Positions 25,632 through 33,360 of a stretch of 64,000 nucleotides of DNA are shown here, piece by piece. The translations under genes and the position numbers were made by a program. This stretch comes from Planococcus maritimus (GTDB taxonomy: Bacteria > Bacillota > Bacilli > Bacillales_A > Planococcaceae), in NCBI RefSeq assembly GCF_001592825.1, contig NZ_LTZG01000001.1, positions 124,001 through 188,000 of the forward strand, read 5' to 3'. Numbering within the stretch: the first letter of the stretch is position 1; every line of letters starts with the position of its first letter. The notes under the pieces were generated by a model that worked only from the letters and a program-made list of their open reading frames with translations, did not search any database and was not told the DNA's origin.

Positions 25632-26351
25632 TTACTGAATTGTATCTAAAGCTTGTTCAATGCGGTCTCTTACCACTTGCGCCGCTTTCACGCCCGCAGA
25701 CTCCAATTGTTCCGGCATAAACGGCTCCAGCACTTGGACCGTTACGCAGGCAGGGCGAATTTGGTTGTTATTGTCTTCCATGATGCGGGACGTGCCTTCA
25801 ATTGCGATCGGCACAACCGGCACGGCCGCATCTTTTGCGATGCGCATAAAGCCCGCTTTGAAATCTTTAAGCCCCTGGCCTTTGCTTCTCGTGCCTTCGG
25901 GAAAAATCAGTATGGAATGACCTTCGCGCAATTTCTCGATCGTATCGGTGACGGACTTGAAAGCACTGCGGCGATCCGTCCGGTCGAGGAAGACGCAGTT
26001 CATCTCTTCCATATAAGACGGGATGATCGGGAATTTTTTCACTTCTTCTTTGGAAATAAAGCCGAACGGTTTCGGAATCGATGACAACAAGACCGGAATG
26101 TCAAAATTCCCTTCATGGTTACTGACAAACAAGACCGGACCCTCTGGTAAATGTTCGAGCCCGCTCACCTCGACCTGGCTACCGGTGCGCTTCATGATGC
26201 CTGATGCCCATTTTTGGGGCTCACTATGGATAAGCCGGCTGTAATCCTGTTGGCTCATTCCTGCCTTGCGCTTTTTGAATTTCGCCAAATTAGTGGCAGC
26301 TACCGGCAAATAGCCGAATAGATACGAAAAAGTTCTCGCCGACTTAATCAC
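25632..26351 (-). CDS. 1-acyl-sn-glycerol-3-phosphate acyltransferase (PlsC-like)
   Basis: A 239-residue acyltransferase that acylates lysophosphatidate in phospholipid synthesis. The HX4D motif is NHEGNFD and the substrate motif FPEGTRS; an N-terminal hydrophobic segment suggests membrane association. Resembles B. subtilis YpkP, which also follows dfrA. I prefer a GTG start at 26351: AGGAGG lies 8 nt upstream and GTG overlaps the dfrA end (GTGATTAA). An ATG at 26375 inside dfrA is the alternative. Third gene of the thyA-dfrA operon. Confidence 0.9.
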   Translation of the reverse strand: MIKSARTFSYLFGYLPVAATNLAKFKKRKAGMSQQDYSRLIHSEPQKWASGIMKRTGSQVEVSGLEHLPEGPVLFVSNHEGNFDIPVLLSSIPKPFGFISKEEVKKFPIIPSYMEEMNCVFLDRTDRRSAFKSVTDTIEKLREGHSILIFPEGTRSKGQGLKDFKAGFMRIAKDAAVPVVPIAIEGTSRIMEDNNNQIRPACVTVQVLEPFMPEQLESAGVKAAQVVRDRIEQALDTIQ

Positions 26352-26838
26352 CTGTTTGTCCTCCTGAACGCTCATACACTAAATAACTGTATGGGATACC
26401 GTTTGAATAGTGGCGTTCAGACTCCGATACTAACTTCCATTCCCTGCCGTATTCAGGAAAAAACGTGTCTCCTTCGAATGCTTGGTGAACCAAGGTAATA
26501 TAAAGCCTATCAGCCACCTTCAAGGCTTCACGAAAGATCTGCTCGCCGCCGATGACCATGACTTCCTCGTGCTGCTCTCTGGCCAACTCAATCGCATCAC
26601 TTAAGTTATGCGTAATATCTGCACCTTGTGCCGTATACTGCTTGTTGCGCGTTACGATAACATTGCGCCGCTTCGGCAAAGGGCGGCCGATTGATTCGAA
26701 TGTATTGCGGCCCATTACCATGCCTTTGCCGATGGTGTGTTTCTTGAAATAAGCCAAATCCCCCGGAATATGCCAAGGCAACTGATTGTCTTTGCCAATC
26801 ACGTGATTTGGGTCATGCGCTACCATTAATGAAATCAT
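26344..26838 (-). CDS. dfrA: Dihydrofolate reductase
   Basis: A 164-residue DHFR reducing dihydrofolate to tetrahydrofolate with NADPH, regenerating the cofactor consumed by ThyA. Motifs: MISLMVAHDPNHVIGKDNQLPWHIPGDLAYF at the start, GRNTFES, VIGGEQIF. Two ATGs in tandem (26841 and 26838) follow AAGGAGGAGA; the second gives better spacing and the conserved start. It lies 19 nt after thyA and overlaps the acyltransferase start. Confidence 0.97.
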   Translation of the reverse strand: MISLMVAHDPNHVIGKDNQLPWHIPGDLAYFKKHTIGKGMVMGRNTFESIGRPLPKRRNVIVTRNKQYTAQGADITHNLSDAIELAREQHEEVMVIGGEQIFREALKVADRLYITLVHQAFEGDTFFPEYGREWKLVSESERHYSNGIPYSYLVYERSGGQTGD

Positions 26839-26857
26839 CATTTCTCCTCCTTGGCCA

Positions 26858-27799
26858 TTAAACTGCAACAGGCGCTTTGATCCGCGGATGTGGGTCATAG
26901 CCCTCGATTTGTATGTCTTCCATGTTCATGTCGAACATCGATTTGCCTTCTGCCAATTTCAATGACGGCAAAGCTTTCGGTTCTCTGCCCAATTGCTCCT
27001 GCACTTGCTCTAAGTGGTTCACATAGAGATGCGTATCGCCCGTTGTATGGATAAATTCTCCTGGCTCTAGCCCGCATTCCTTGGCGACCAGATGTGTCAG
27101 CAATGCGTAAGACGCGATATTGAACGGCACGCCAAGGAACACGTCTGCGCTTCTTTGGTAGAGCTGGCACGATAATTTACCGTCTGCTACATAAAACTGG
27201 AACATGATGTGGCACGGCGGAAGCGCCATGTCATCGATAAATTCCGGATTCCATGCCGTCACCAAATGACGGCGCGAGTCTGGGTTGTTCTTGATCGATT
27301 CGATGACATTTTTCAGCTGGTCGATCTGGCCGCCGTCAGTTGCTGCCCACGATCGCCACTGCTTGCCGTAAACTGGCCCAAGGTCCCCGTATTTACTTGC
27401 AAACGCATTATCCGCTAGTACCTTTTCCTGAAACAACGTCATTTGCTCTTTATACAGTTCCGCAAATTTCGGATCGCGCTGTGCACGGCGACCAAAATCC
27501 TTCATATCCGGCCCGTCGTATTCATCGCTTTCGACCCACTGGGCAAATGCCCACTCGTCCCAGATGTGGTTATTATCCTTCAATAAGGTCTGGACATTCG
27601 TATCGCCTTTAATGAACCACAACAGTTCTGAGACGATCAGGCGAAACGCCGTTTTCTTAGTAGTCATGAGCGGGAAGCCTTCCGCTAGGTCAAAACGCAT
27701 TTGATGACCGAATACGCTAAGCGTGCCGGTTCCTGTGCGGTCTTCTTTTTTGGCTCCTTGATCTAGGATATGTTCACACAACGCTAAATATTGTTTCAT
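26858..27799 (-). CDS. thyA: Thymidylate synthase
   Basis: A 313-residue ThyA that methylates dUMP to dTMP using methylene-tetrahydrofolate. The catalytic Cys196 sits in [10 protein letters not shown], followed by [18 protein letters not shown] and HLYVNHLEQ. It is the longer form (about 310-320 aa, insert near 85-135), like Staphylococcus and Lactobacillus enzymes rather than the short 264-residue type. ATG follows ATGGAGGGAAT. First gene of a thyA-dfrA-acyltransferase operon, coupling dTMP synthesis to folate recycling. Confidence 0.97.
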   Translation of the reverse strand: MKQYLALCEHILDQGAKKEDRTGTGTLSVFGHQMRFDLAEGFPLMTTKKTAFRLIVSELLWFIKGDTNVQTLLKDNNHIWDEWAFAQWVESDEYDGPDMKDFGRRAQRDPKFAELYKEQMTLFQEKVLADNAFASKYGDLGPVYGKQWRSWAATDGGQIDQLKNVIESIKNNPDSRRHLVTAWNPEFIDDMALPPCHIMFQFYVADGKLSCQLYQRSADVFLGVPFNIASYALLTHLVAKECGLEPGEFIHTTGDTHLYVNHLEQVQEQLGREPKALPSLKLAEGKSMFDMNMEDIQIEGYDPHPRIKAPVAV

Positions 27800-27896
27800 G
27801 CAATTCCCTCCATTATTAGTAACATCATAACAAAAACAACTCGTATAAGAAAAACTTTAAGAATACCATATGTCTAGAAGCAAGTGGGCGCATGAA

Positions 27897-27923
27897 AAAA
27901 AACCGTTATGATGATAACGGTTT
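27897..27923 (-). terminator. Terminator of ypjP
   Basis: AAACCGTTAT / ATAACGGTTT stem with a CATC loop and a long T run on the minus strand; it starts at the ypjP stop codon. Confidence 0.88.
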
Positions 27924-28516
27924 CAGGAAAGCCATTTAGGCGGGGTGTTTTTGGACCAGTAGATATCCCCGATGCTGATGTGTCTCTGGTACTCGTCGCT
28001 TGCTAAATGGTAATGGAAATTGAACGAATAGCCTTCGAGCGGTTTTTTCTCAGTGCGGACATGGAAGCGGATTTCGTCTAGCCCGCTATCTTTGTCGTAA
28101 ACATGGAAAATCTTTTCGGCGTGGTCGCCGGACGGTTTTTCGGAAATCGCCAAATTACGCAATCTGTCTTTGTCATATGCAGCCAGTTCCGTGTCGATGA
28201 CGTCTTGGATCGTCGGCAAAATGCGCGTACGGAATTCCGAGTCGATCACCGGCCCGATGCGTGAGCCGAATTTTAAGTAAGACTGCTCTTCAGCGGCTTG
28301 ACGGAAATCGGCTAAAATCGAATCCGTCGTTACATAATATTCTTCTGGGTCAATCCATTCAATTGTGTACTGTTTTGTATCACCTTGGCTTGCGTGTGAT
28401 TTTGGCTCCCCTTTTTCATCGAGCAAGGATTCCCAAATCATATGGTTCGGTGTAATGGCGCCCAGTGTCAGGACCGCTACTACGACCATCAAGGATTTTT
28501 GCCACCAGCTTTTCAC
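27923..28516 (-). CDS. ypjP: YpjP-like exported protein
   Basis: A 197-residue protein with an N-terminal hydrophobic segment (about 8-24, SLMVVVAVLTLGAITPN), which may be a signal peptide or anchor, then a mostly polar domain ending near YHLASDEYQRHISIGDIYWSKNTPPKW. It resembles the YpjP family, of unknown function. I prefer a GTG start at 28516 (MKSWWQKS) because AAGG lies about 8 nt upstream; an ATG two codons earlier is too close to the binding site. It sits downstream of thyA's promoter region on the same strand as ypiP-brxA, an order known from B. subtilis. Confidence 0.85.
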   Translation of the reverse strand: MKSWWQKSLMVVVAVLTLGAITPNHMIWESLLDEKGEPKSHASQGDTKQYTIEWIDPEEYYVTTDSILADFRQAAEEQSYLKFGSRIGPVIDSEFRTRILPTIQDVIDTELAAYDKDRLRNLAISEKPSGDHAEKIFHVYDKDSGLDEIRFHVRTEKKPLEGYSFNFHYHLASDEYQRHISIGDIYWSKNTPPKWLS

Positions 28517-28661
28517 ATTCATCACCTTCAATTTTGAACATTTTGTCAAGCTTACTATTGTAATAAACGATTTTTGAGTGGAAAGGTTTCATCTTCTTCC
28601 AATTCATTGTACAATAAAGCCAGTAAGTACGCCTTGTTTTTTTCAAAAAGGAGGAATTTTC

Positions 28662-28739
28662 ATGGACGCGTCATTATTGATTGGATTGGGTCTATTGTTT
28701 ATGCTTGTGTATTTGACTTCACTATCCATTACAGACTAA
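28662..28739 (+). CDS. 25-residue single-helix membrane peptide
   Basis: ATG...TAA encodes MDASLLIGLGLLFMLVYLTSLSITD, i.e. 25 residues (beginning MDASLLIG), almost all in one hydrophobic helix. A near-perfect ribosome binding site (AAAAGGAGGAATTTTC) precedes the ATG, and a strong terminator starts at the stop codon. A possible -10 (TACAAT, 28610-28615) lies 46 bp upstream with a weak -35 (TTTCAT). So it has the full set of signals for an independent small gene. Function unknown; candidates are a small membrane regulator or a toxin-like peptide, but nothing selects between them. Confidence 0.7.
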   Translation: MDASLLIGLGLLFMLVYLTSLSITD

Positions 28740-28768
28740 AAAAATCTCCCTTTTTGGGAGATTTTTTT
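28737..28768. terminator. Bidirectional terminator
   Basis: AAAAATCTCCC (28740-28750), loop TTTTT, GGGAGATTTTT. It ends the 25-residue gene (plus) and ypiP (minus). Confidence 0.9.
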
Positions 28769-29549
28769 AGTGGGTCTTATCCATTTGTATGACGCCAAAA
28801 TGAAATTTCGTATTTGGGCGCACACGGCGCTTGAAGCCGAACGCTTCAAAATCGGTCGAGCGGAAGTGCGCTTTCAAGACAACGCTTTTCCTTGCGACGC
28901 GCTTCGCTTCCGTTACCCATTCCTCCGTCAATTGGCCATGGTCCGCGTTGTTGCGGAGCGGTGCGAAGTTCGACGCTTCCGCAATCTGTTCAGTGAACAT
29001 TGGATCCATGTAAACGACATCGAAGCAATCATCATCGAGCGCCTTCAAATAATCGACCGCATGTTGCGTGACGACTTGAATGCGCCTCATCGACTCGTGC
29101 AGCTTCGGCATGTCCTGATAATTTTTCAAGCCTTCACGGATGACATGGGCGATGACCGGGTCGCTTTCACAGCCCACCACTCTTCCCCTATCCCCAACGA
29201 CAAGTGAAGCGATGAGCGCATCACTCGCCATGCCGAGCGTGCAATCGAGGAATGCATCGCCTGCCTCAAGTCCAGACACTTCAATGAGCGGATCGCTTAC
29301 GAGCGGCCGCTTCGAGCGGAATGCCGCCGAATTGGGATGAAAAAAGAACGGCTCGCTTTGTCCGACTGGATAAAGCTCGAGCCGTTCTTTTTTGCAGACG
29401 AGAATGTCCGTCGCTAGTTCATCGTGCAGTTTGTAGATCGGCCGCTTATTGCGCTCGACTGCCTGCAGTCCAAGAAGCTGTGCGGTTTCTTGTGCACGGC
29501 GCTTGGTCACATCCGTCGGCCGGTAAGCGGTCGTAACGATCGTCTTCAC
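28767..29549 (-). CDS. ypiP: YpiP, class I SAM-dependent methyltransferase (RsmJ-like)
   Basis: A 260-residue cytosolic methyltransferase. The SAM-binding motif LDCTLGMASDA lies near 102-112, an acidic motif GCESDP near 127, and the catalytic-loop VVYMDPMF near 180. This pattern resembles the RsmJ (16S rRNA m2G) family, but the N-terminal region differs, so the substrate is uncertain. The start is GTG, overlapping the brxA stop (GTGA), so the two genes are coupled. Same gene pair as B. subtilis ypiP-yphP. Confidence 0.88.
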   Translation of the reverse strand: MKTIVTTAYRPTDVTKRRAQETAQLLGLQAVERNKRPIYKLHDELATDILVCKKERLELYPVGQSEPFFFHPNSAAFRSKRPLVSDPLIEVSGLEAGDAFLDCTLGMASDALIASLVVGDRGRVVGCESDPVIAHVIREGLKNYQDMPKLHESMRRIQVVTQHAVDYLKALDDDCFDVVYMDPMFTEQIAEASNFAPLRNNADHGQLTEEWVTEAKRVARKSVVLKAHFRSTDFEAFGFKRRVRPNTKFHFGVIQMDKTH

Positions 29550-29980
29550 TGCGCTGCTTCCTCGATCGCTTGTTTCACGGCATCACGCACTTGTTCCATT
29601 TCAAAGCCTTCGATTTCTTCGCGCGGAATGAAATGTGCAAGCTGCCCGTCTTTTACAATGGCAATCGAAGGAGAAGATGGCGGCACTTCTTCGAAATACT
29701 GGCGCATCTGCGCTGTCGCTTCCTTGTCTTGTCCAGCAAATACTGTTACCAAGTGGTCAGGCTTATGTTCAGCCAATTCCACTGCTTCGCGTACTGCCGG
29801 GCGTGCAAGCCCTGCGGCGCATCCGCAGATCGAGTTGATAATTACGAGACTCACGCCTTGTGAATTGCTCATATGTTCGTTGACGTCTTCTGCCGTCGTC
29901 AGCTCCGTAAAACCGGATTCGGTCAGTTCTTTGCGCATTGGGACGACAATGCCTTTCATGTACTCATCGTATGCGTTCAT
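29546..29980 (-). CDS. brxA: Bacilliredoxin, BrxA/YphP type
   Basis: A 144-residue thioredoxin-like protein with the family active-site motif CGC (Cys52-Gly-Cys54, in NSICGCAAG) and cis-Pro segment SSPSIAIV. Bacilliredoxins remove bacillithiol from S-bacillithiolated proteins after oxidative stress. Same length as B. subtilis YphP. ATG follows CAGGGAGATAT. Last gene of the normal-GC block before the AT-rich island; the island insertion point lies in its upstream region. Confidence 0.95.
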   Translation of the reverse strand: MNAYDEYMKGIVVPMRKELTESGFTELTTAEDVNEHMSNSQGVSLVIINSICGCAAGLARPAVREAVELAEHKPDHLVTVFAGQDKEATAQMRQYFEEVPPSSPSIAIVKDGQLAHFIPREEIEGFEMEQVRDAVKQAIEEAAQ

Positions 29981-30130
29981 ATATCTCCCTGCTTTCTTTA
30001 ATTGATTTCTAGCGAGTTTATTTTACCTCTGCTCTTTTTATTCTAACTTAGTTTATATTTGATTTCATTAAATGGGTATCTTTTCAAAAGTGTTAGTGTT
30101 GTTTTTAGAAAAGAATTTCCAATAGCTACA

Positions 30131-30183
30131 TTACGTATATTTAATGATACAATACGTATATTTAATGATACAATAGGTATAAT
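30131..30183 (+). promoter_or_regulatory. Operator array and promoter of the island operon
   Basis: Two perfect 21-bp tandem copies (30132-30152 and 30153-30173) carry palindromic sites at exact 21-bp spacing: TTACGTAT (30131-30138), ATACGTAT (30152-30159) and ATAGGTAT (30173-30180). The consensus -10 TATAAT (30178-30183) overlaps the third site, and the second covers the -35 region, where no good hexamer is visible. This is the expected layout for autorepression by the XRE protein. Confidence 0.75.
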
Positions 30184-30211
30184 ATAAGAGAATTGAAAGG
30201 TTGATGGTAAA

Positions 30212-30568
30212 GTGAGTATTGGGAAAAAAATTGCCGAATTAAGGTTAAACAATAAACCACGACTAACACAAGAAGAACTTGCCCTAAAAATCGGGATATC
30301 TCGTGCTTCCTTATCGCACTACGAGAAAGATAGGCGTGAGCCAGATTATCAAACTCTTCAAAAACTGGGAGATTATTTTAATATTTCTATAGATCAAATT
30401 TTAGGACGTGAAGACAAAAAAATTCATTATATGACTGACCGAGAAAATTATAAAATGTATTCTGTTACTCCTGAAATATATAACTTTTATAGAGAATTTG
30501 ATTCTAGTTCAGAAGAGGAAAAAAAAGCTTTACTTGCGGTTTGGGAAATATTAAAAACTAATAGATAA
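30212..30568 (+). CDS. XRE family transcriptional regulator
   Basis: A 118-residue protein with an N-terminal Cro/C1-type helix-turn-helix (about 5-62; recognition segment GISRASLSHYEKDRREPD) followed by a C-terminal tail of about 50 residues without a recognised sensor domain. The start is GTG behind GAAAGG (11 nt). An ATG a few bases earlier is out of frame. It is the first island gene and probably represses its own promoter through the 21-bp-spaced sites just upstream, keeping the conflict system silent or balanced. It could also act as an activator. Confidence 0.92.
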   Translation: MSIGKKIAELRLNNKPRLTQEELALKIGISRASLSHYEKDRREPDYQTLQKLGDYFNISIDQILGREDKKIHYMTDRENYKMYSVTPEIYNFYREFDSSSEEEKKALLAVWEILKTNR

Positions 30569-30631
30569 TTTTGATGGTAAGTTTAAATAAATAATATTAT
30601 TTTGTAAATTCAAAAGTTGGAGGTCTTTATT

Positions 30632-30808
30632 TTGGAAAATTTAAATTTGATATTAAGTATTGCGGCTTCAATACTATCTATTGTTTCAATTGGTTGGAAT
30701 ATTAGTTTACGCAAAGAAATTAATTCATTCAAAGGGGATAAGAATATATCTTCTAGAGGAGATAATTCAATAAACAATACTGGAGATAATTCACACATTA
30801 ATCGTTAA
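30632..30808 (+). CDS. 58-residue membrane protein with GDN octapeptide repeats
   Basis: A TTG start at 30632 lies 8 nt after TTGGAGG. Residues 5-25 form one hydrophobic helix (LILSIAASILSIVSIGW), followed by a basic RKE stretch and a C-terminal polar repeat. Gly35-Asp, Gly43-Asp and Gly51-Asp recur with a period of exactly eight residues (units like KGDKNISS, RGDNSINN, TGDNSHIN). The same repeat opens the next gene product. No family recognised. By position I infer an effector or anchor of the ABC-3C system that recruits its partner through the repeat. Confidence 0.75.
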   Translation: MENLNLILSIAASILSIVSIGWNISLRKEINSFKGDKNISSRGDNSINNTGDNSHINR

Positions 30809-30821
30809 AGGGGAATTCTTT

Positions 30822-31370
30822 ATGTTTAAACCTAGAGGCAATAGAAATATTGAAGGTGGAGGTGATAATGGAACAAACAATACAGGAGATCACAATCACT
30901 TCGGAGATAATCATTTTCATCACGAGAAATCTTTAAATCGCTCATATCTTTATGATTTTTGTTTAAAATTTGCAAACGTGGAAAACCCACCTGAGAATTA
31001 TAATACCGAATTTGCTAATGATATAAATGATAAAATGTGTCATAACGAAATCGATTTATACAAAGATATTTTTCTCGATTGCGATTTTTATTTAGGAGAT
31101 GTCGAAACAATACTTGCTGACATCCCTAACAGAGAAAGAATACTTACTAGAATTAATTTTCAATATAAAAAGTTTAAAATGCAATATAAGACCGACAGTA
31201 AAGATGAACTATGTGAGCGCGTTTTTGATTATCTGATTACCACAGTGGATAATGATCCTAATGCATTTTCTATTATGGTAGAAGATAGAGATTTAGCTAT
31301 ACACTCTTTAATGTATCATGCATTTGTTAAGTGTAAACTTCTTGACCCTATTCCTACAAAAAAACTTTAA
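30822..31370 (+). CDS. Probable ABC-3C C-terminal-domain protein with N-terminal GDN repeat
   Basis: A 182-residue protein. Residues 1-34 are a Gly/Asn/Asp/His-rich repeat (Gly6, Gly14 and Gly22 at eight-residue spacing, then GDNHFHH). Residues about 36-180 are a charged, predicted helical domain (from RSYLYDFCLKFANVENPP). By gene order this is the third component of an ABC-3C system, where a conserved C-terminal domain normally carries a variable N-terminal effector; here the effector position holds only the repeat. RBS AAAGGGGAATTC. The domain assignment rests mainly on context and would need a profile search. Confidence 0.7.
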   Translation: MFKPRGNRNIEGGGDNGTNNTGDHNHFGDNHFHHEKSLNRSYLYDFCLKFANVENPPENYNTEFANDINDKMCHNEIDLYKDIFLDCDFYLGDVETILADIPNRERILTRINFQYKKFKMQYKTDSKDELCERVFDYLITTVDNDPNAFSIMVEDRDLAIHSLMYHAFVKCKLLDPIPTKKL

Positions 31371-31384
31371 GAAAGGAGAAAATT

Positions 31385-31615
31385 ATGTTACTAATAGACC
31401 GTGATTCAAAACCAGAGGAAACAATTTTTTACCTTTCAGCAAGACTACTACTTGAAATTAAAAAAAAGGAAAAAATTAATGTAGTATTCATTGATAGTTT
31501 GTATGAAGAAGTTGATTCAAAGCAGCCAGCCTATAAGCATAATCTTTCTTTAAACTTTCTATTTCTTATCAACAAAATCAAAATCGAAAATGGTGATTTA
31601 GTCTATGTACCTTAA
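31385..31615 (+). CDS. ABC-3C middle component (small wHTH-like protein)
   Basis: A 76-residue protein starting MLLIDRDSKPEETIFYLSA, which resembles the small middle component (MC6-type) of ABC-three-component systems: an MLL-D-x-K-P opening, a helix, a variable charged linker, then a helix and a beta strand ending near ENGDLVYVP. The middle component is thought to bridge the ABC ATPase and its effector partner. AAGAAAGGAGAAAATT precedes the ATG. Its last codons overlap the ATPase start by 11 nt. I assign it from the family pattern plus neighbours. Confidence 0.7.
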   Translation: MLLIDRDSKPEETIFYLSARLLLEIKKKEKINVVFIDSLYEEVDSKQPAYKHNLSLNFLFLINKIKIENGDLVYVP

Positions 31616-33272
31616 CTCTTTGGTAATTGCTGAAAGTACTCCTGAGCTGAAAATAATAAGAGAGGTTAACTTCAAAATGGGTCTTAATATTATAGTGGAT
31701 GAAAGTTCATCTCGTAATGAAAAAGGTAATAATGTAGGCAAAACTACATTTTTAAAATTGATTGATATTTGTCTTGGGGCAAAAGATAAAAAATATATAT
31801 GGACCGATAATGATACTGGTAGTGAAACTACAAAATTGAAAAATTATATCAGTGATAAAAAAGTTTTCGCAGAATTAAAAGTTACTACCTCTGCAAAAAA
31901 ACAAATTACTTTAAGAGTTGAACTTTTCGATAGAGGCAAACGCTATATCGATGGACAAGTTTATCCACTTACTAGTTATCACGAAAAGTTAAATGAAATT
32001 TTCTTTGATATTAGTAGTCCTCCTACCTTTAGACAACTAATTGGTAAGTTTGTAAGAATAAACCAAAAAGAAGATAGCAATACTTTTTTAAAATATTTAC
32101 ATACCAATACCACTGATGTTACCTATCAAAATATATATGAGTTTTTATTTAAATTGTCGTCTCATGAAAGTAGTGCAATAAAATTAGAACTTCAAAACGA
32201 TATAAAATCATTAAAAAATGATCTTGAGAGAATCATAAAATTGCATAACTTTGCAAACATTAATGATTTATCAGAAAGAAATAGAATAGTAATGAATAGC
32301 GTTAAACAATTGCAAAAAAAAGTTAACACGCTAATTAACATAAAAGATTTTGAAAAAAATATTGAAAAAAGTATTTTTATTAAAGACGAATTAAATATCA
32401 TTAACGATACTATTAACAATATAAATTTTAGAAAAAGTAAGATTGAACAGATCCTCAATGCAGAAGCAGAGCAAGAAAATCTAATAGAAGAAAAACTTCT
32501 TCTCGAATTTTATAATGAAATAAATGTAGAAATTGAAAATATTTCGAAAAACTTTGAAGAACTGGTTTCATTCAACAACCAAATAAAGCAAAACAAACTA
32601 AGTTACTATAGTAAAAGATTAGAAAGTCTCAATGCTGAACTGAAGAGTATAATTGAGAAAAGAGATTCCTTTATAAATGAAAATAAGAATATTATTAGAT
32701 TAATTAATGAAGAAAATTATACTGAGTTTGAGAAACTCCATAAAGAATTATTAAATCAAAGTGAACTCTTGGGTGAATTAAATAAAGTTAAGTCAATATA
32801 TGAATCTTTGACTTCTGATTTAAAGTTAAAAGAGGAAAGATTAGACGAATTTCAAGACTCAGAAGTTGATTCAGATAATCTATCGAAATTTAACGAATAT
32901 CTTATACAATATAGCTATTTGATTTTTGGACAACGTCTCTATTTAAGCCCTCACTCCCCTTTCCCTGTAAAATTATCGAATGTTGACGATGGCATAGGAA
33001 CTGGGCATAGAAAAACGATAACACTTTTACTGGATATTGCTTATGTTTCGTTTATAAACGAGTTGAATTTAGATTATCCGAGATTTTTTGTTCATGATGT
33101 TATTGAAACTGTCGATAAATATAATTTCCAAAATATCGTTAATTTTATTAATGAAAACAATAGTCAGTTCATATTTGCAATACTAAATGAAAAAATAAGT
33201 GATTATCCATTTATTAATGAAACTGATAAACGATTAAAATTATCTATTGAAGACAAATTATTTATGATTTAG
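31605..33272 (+). CDS. DUF2326 ABC ATPase of the ABC-3C system
   Basis: A 555-residue SMC/RecN-like ABC ATPase. Walker A GNNVGKTT is at 41-48. A long coiled-coil region rich in Lys, Glu and Asn spans about 190-430. The C-terminal lobe has GIGTGHRKT (463-471) in place of a classic LSGG signature, and the Walker B-like FFVHDVIE at 494-501, as in DUF2326 proteins. Such ATPases are predicted sensors of invading nucleic acid that license an effector. The start ATG overlaps the middle component gene. It is the last gene, ending before the island terminator. Confidence 0.88.
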   Translation: MYLNSLVIAESTPELKIIREVNFKMGLNIIVDESSSRNEKGNNVGKTTFLKLIDICLGAKDKKYIWTDNDTGSETTKLKNYISDKKVFAELKVTTSAKKQITLRVELFDRGKRYIDGQVYPLTSYHEKLNEIFFDISSPPTFRQLIGKFVRINQKEDSNTFLKYLHTNTTDVTYQNIYEFLFKLSSHESSAIKLELQNDIKSLKNDLERIIKLHNFANINDLSERNRIVMNSVKQLQKKVNTLINIKDFEKNIEKSIFIKDELNIINDTINNINFRKSKIEQILNAEAEQENLIEEKLLLEFYNEINVEIENISKNFEELVSFNNQIKQNKLSYYSKRLESLNAELKSIIEKRDSFINENKNIIRLINEENYTEFEKLHKELLNQSELLGELNKVKSIYESLTSDLKLKEERLDEFQDSEVDSDNLSKFNEYLIQYSYLIFGQRLYLSPHSPFPVKLSNVDDGIGTGHRKTITLLLDIAYVSFINELNLDYPRFFVHDVIETVDKYNFQNIVNFINENNSQFIFAILNEKISDYPFINETDKRLKLSIEDKLFMI

Positions 33273-33317
33273 TTACGGTATTAATCTTCAAATTGAAGTA
33301 TTTAAATGATGTAACTT

Positions 33318-33360
33318 AAAAAGGTAGGCAGCTGAGTAATTAAAGCTGTCTACCTTTTAA
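33318..33360. terminator. Terminator at the island's right end
   Basis: AAAAGGTAGGCAGCT pairs with AGCTGTCTACCTTTT (one G-T pair) around a roughly 10-nt loop. It ends the island operon and probably the convergent minus-strand gene at 33374. Confidence 0.9.

Noticed and set aside
29983..30130. Integrase, attachment site or transposon end at the island's left edge
   Set aside because: No inverted or direct repeats shared with 33270-33373, no recombinase gene and no tRNA nearby could be found by eye.
30734..30914. CRISPR-like array suggested by the GATAAT/GGAGAT repeats
   Set aside because: Repeats are coding octapeptides of 24 nt with no spacers, within two translated genes.
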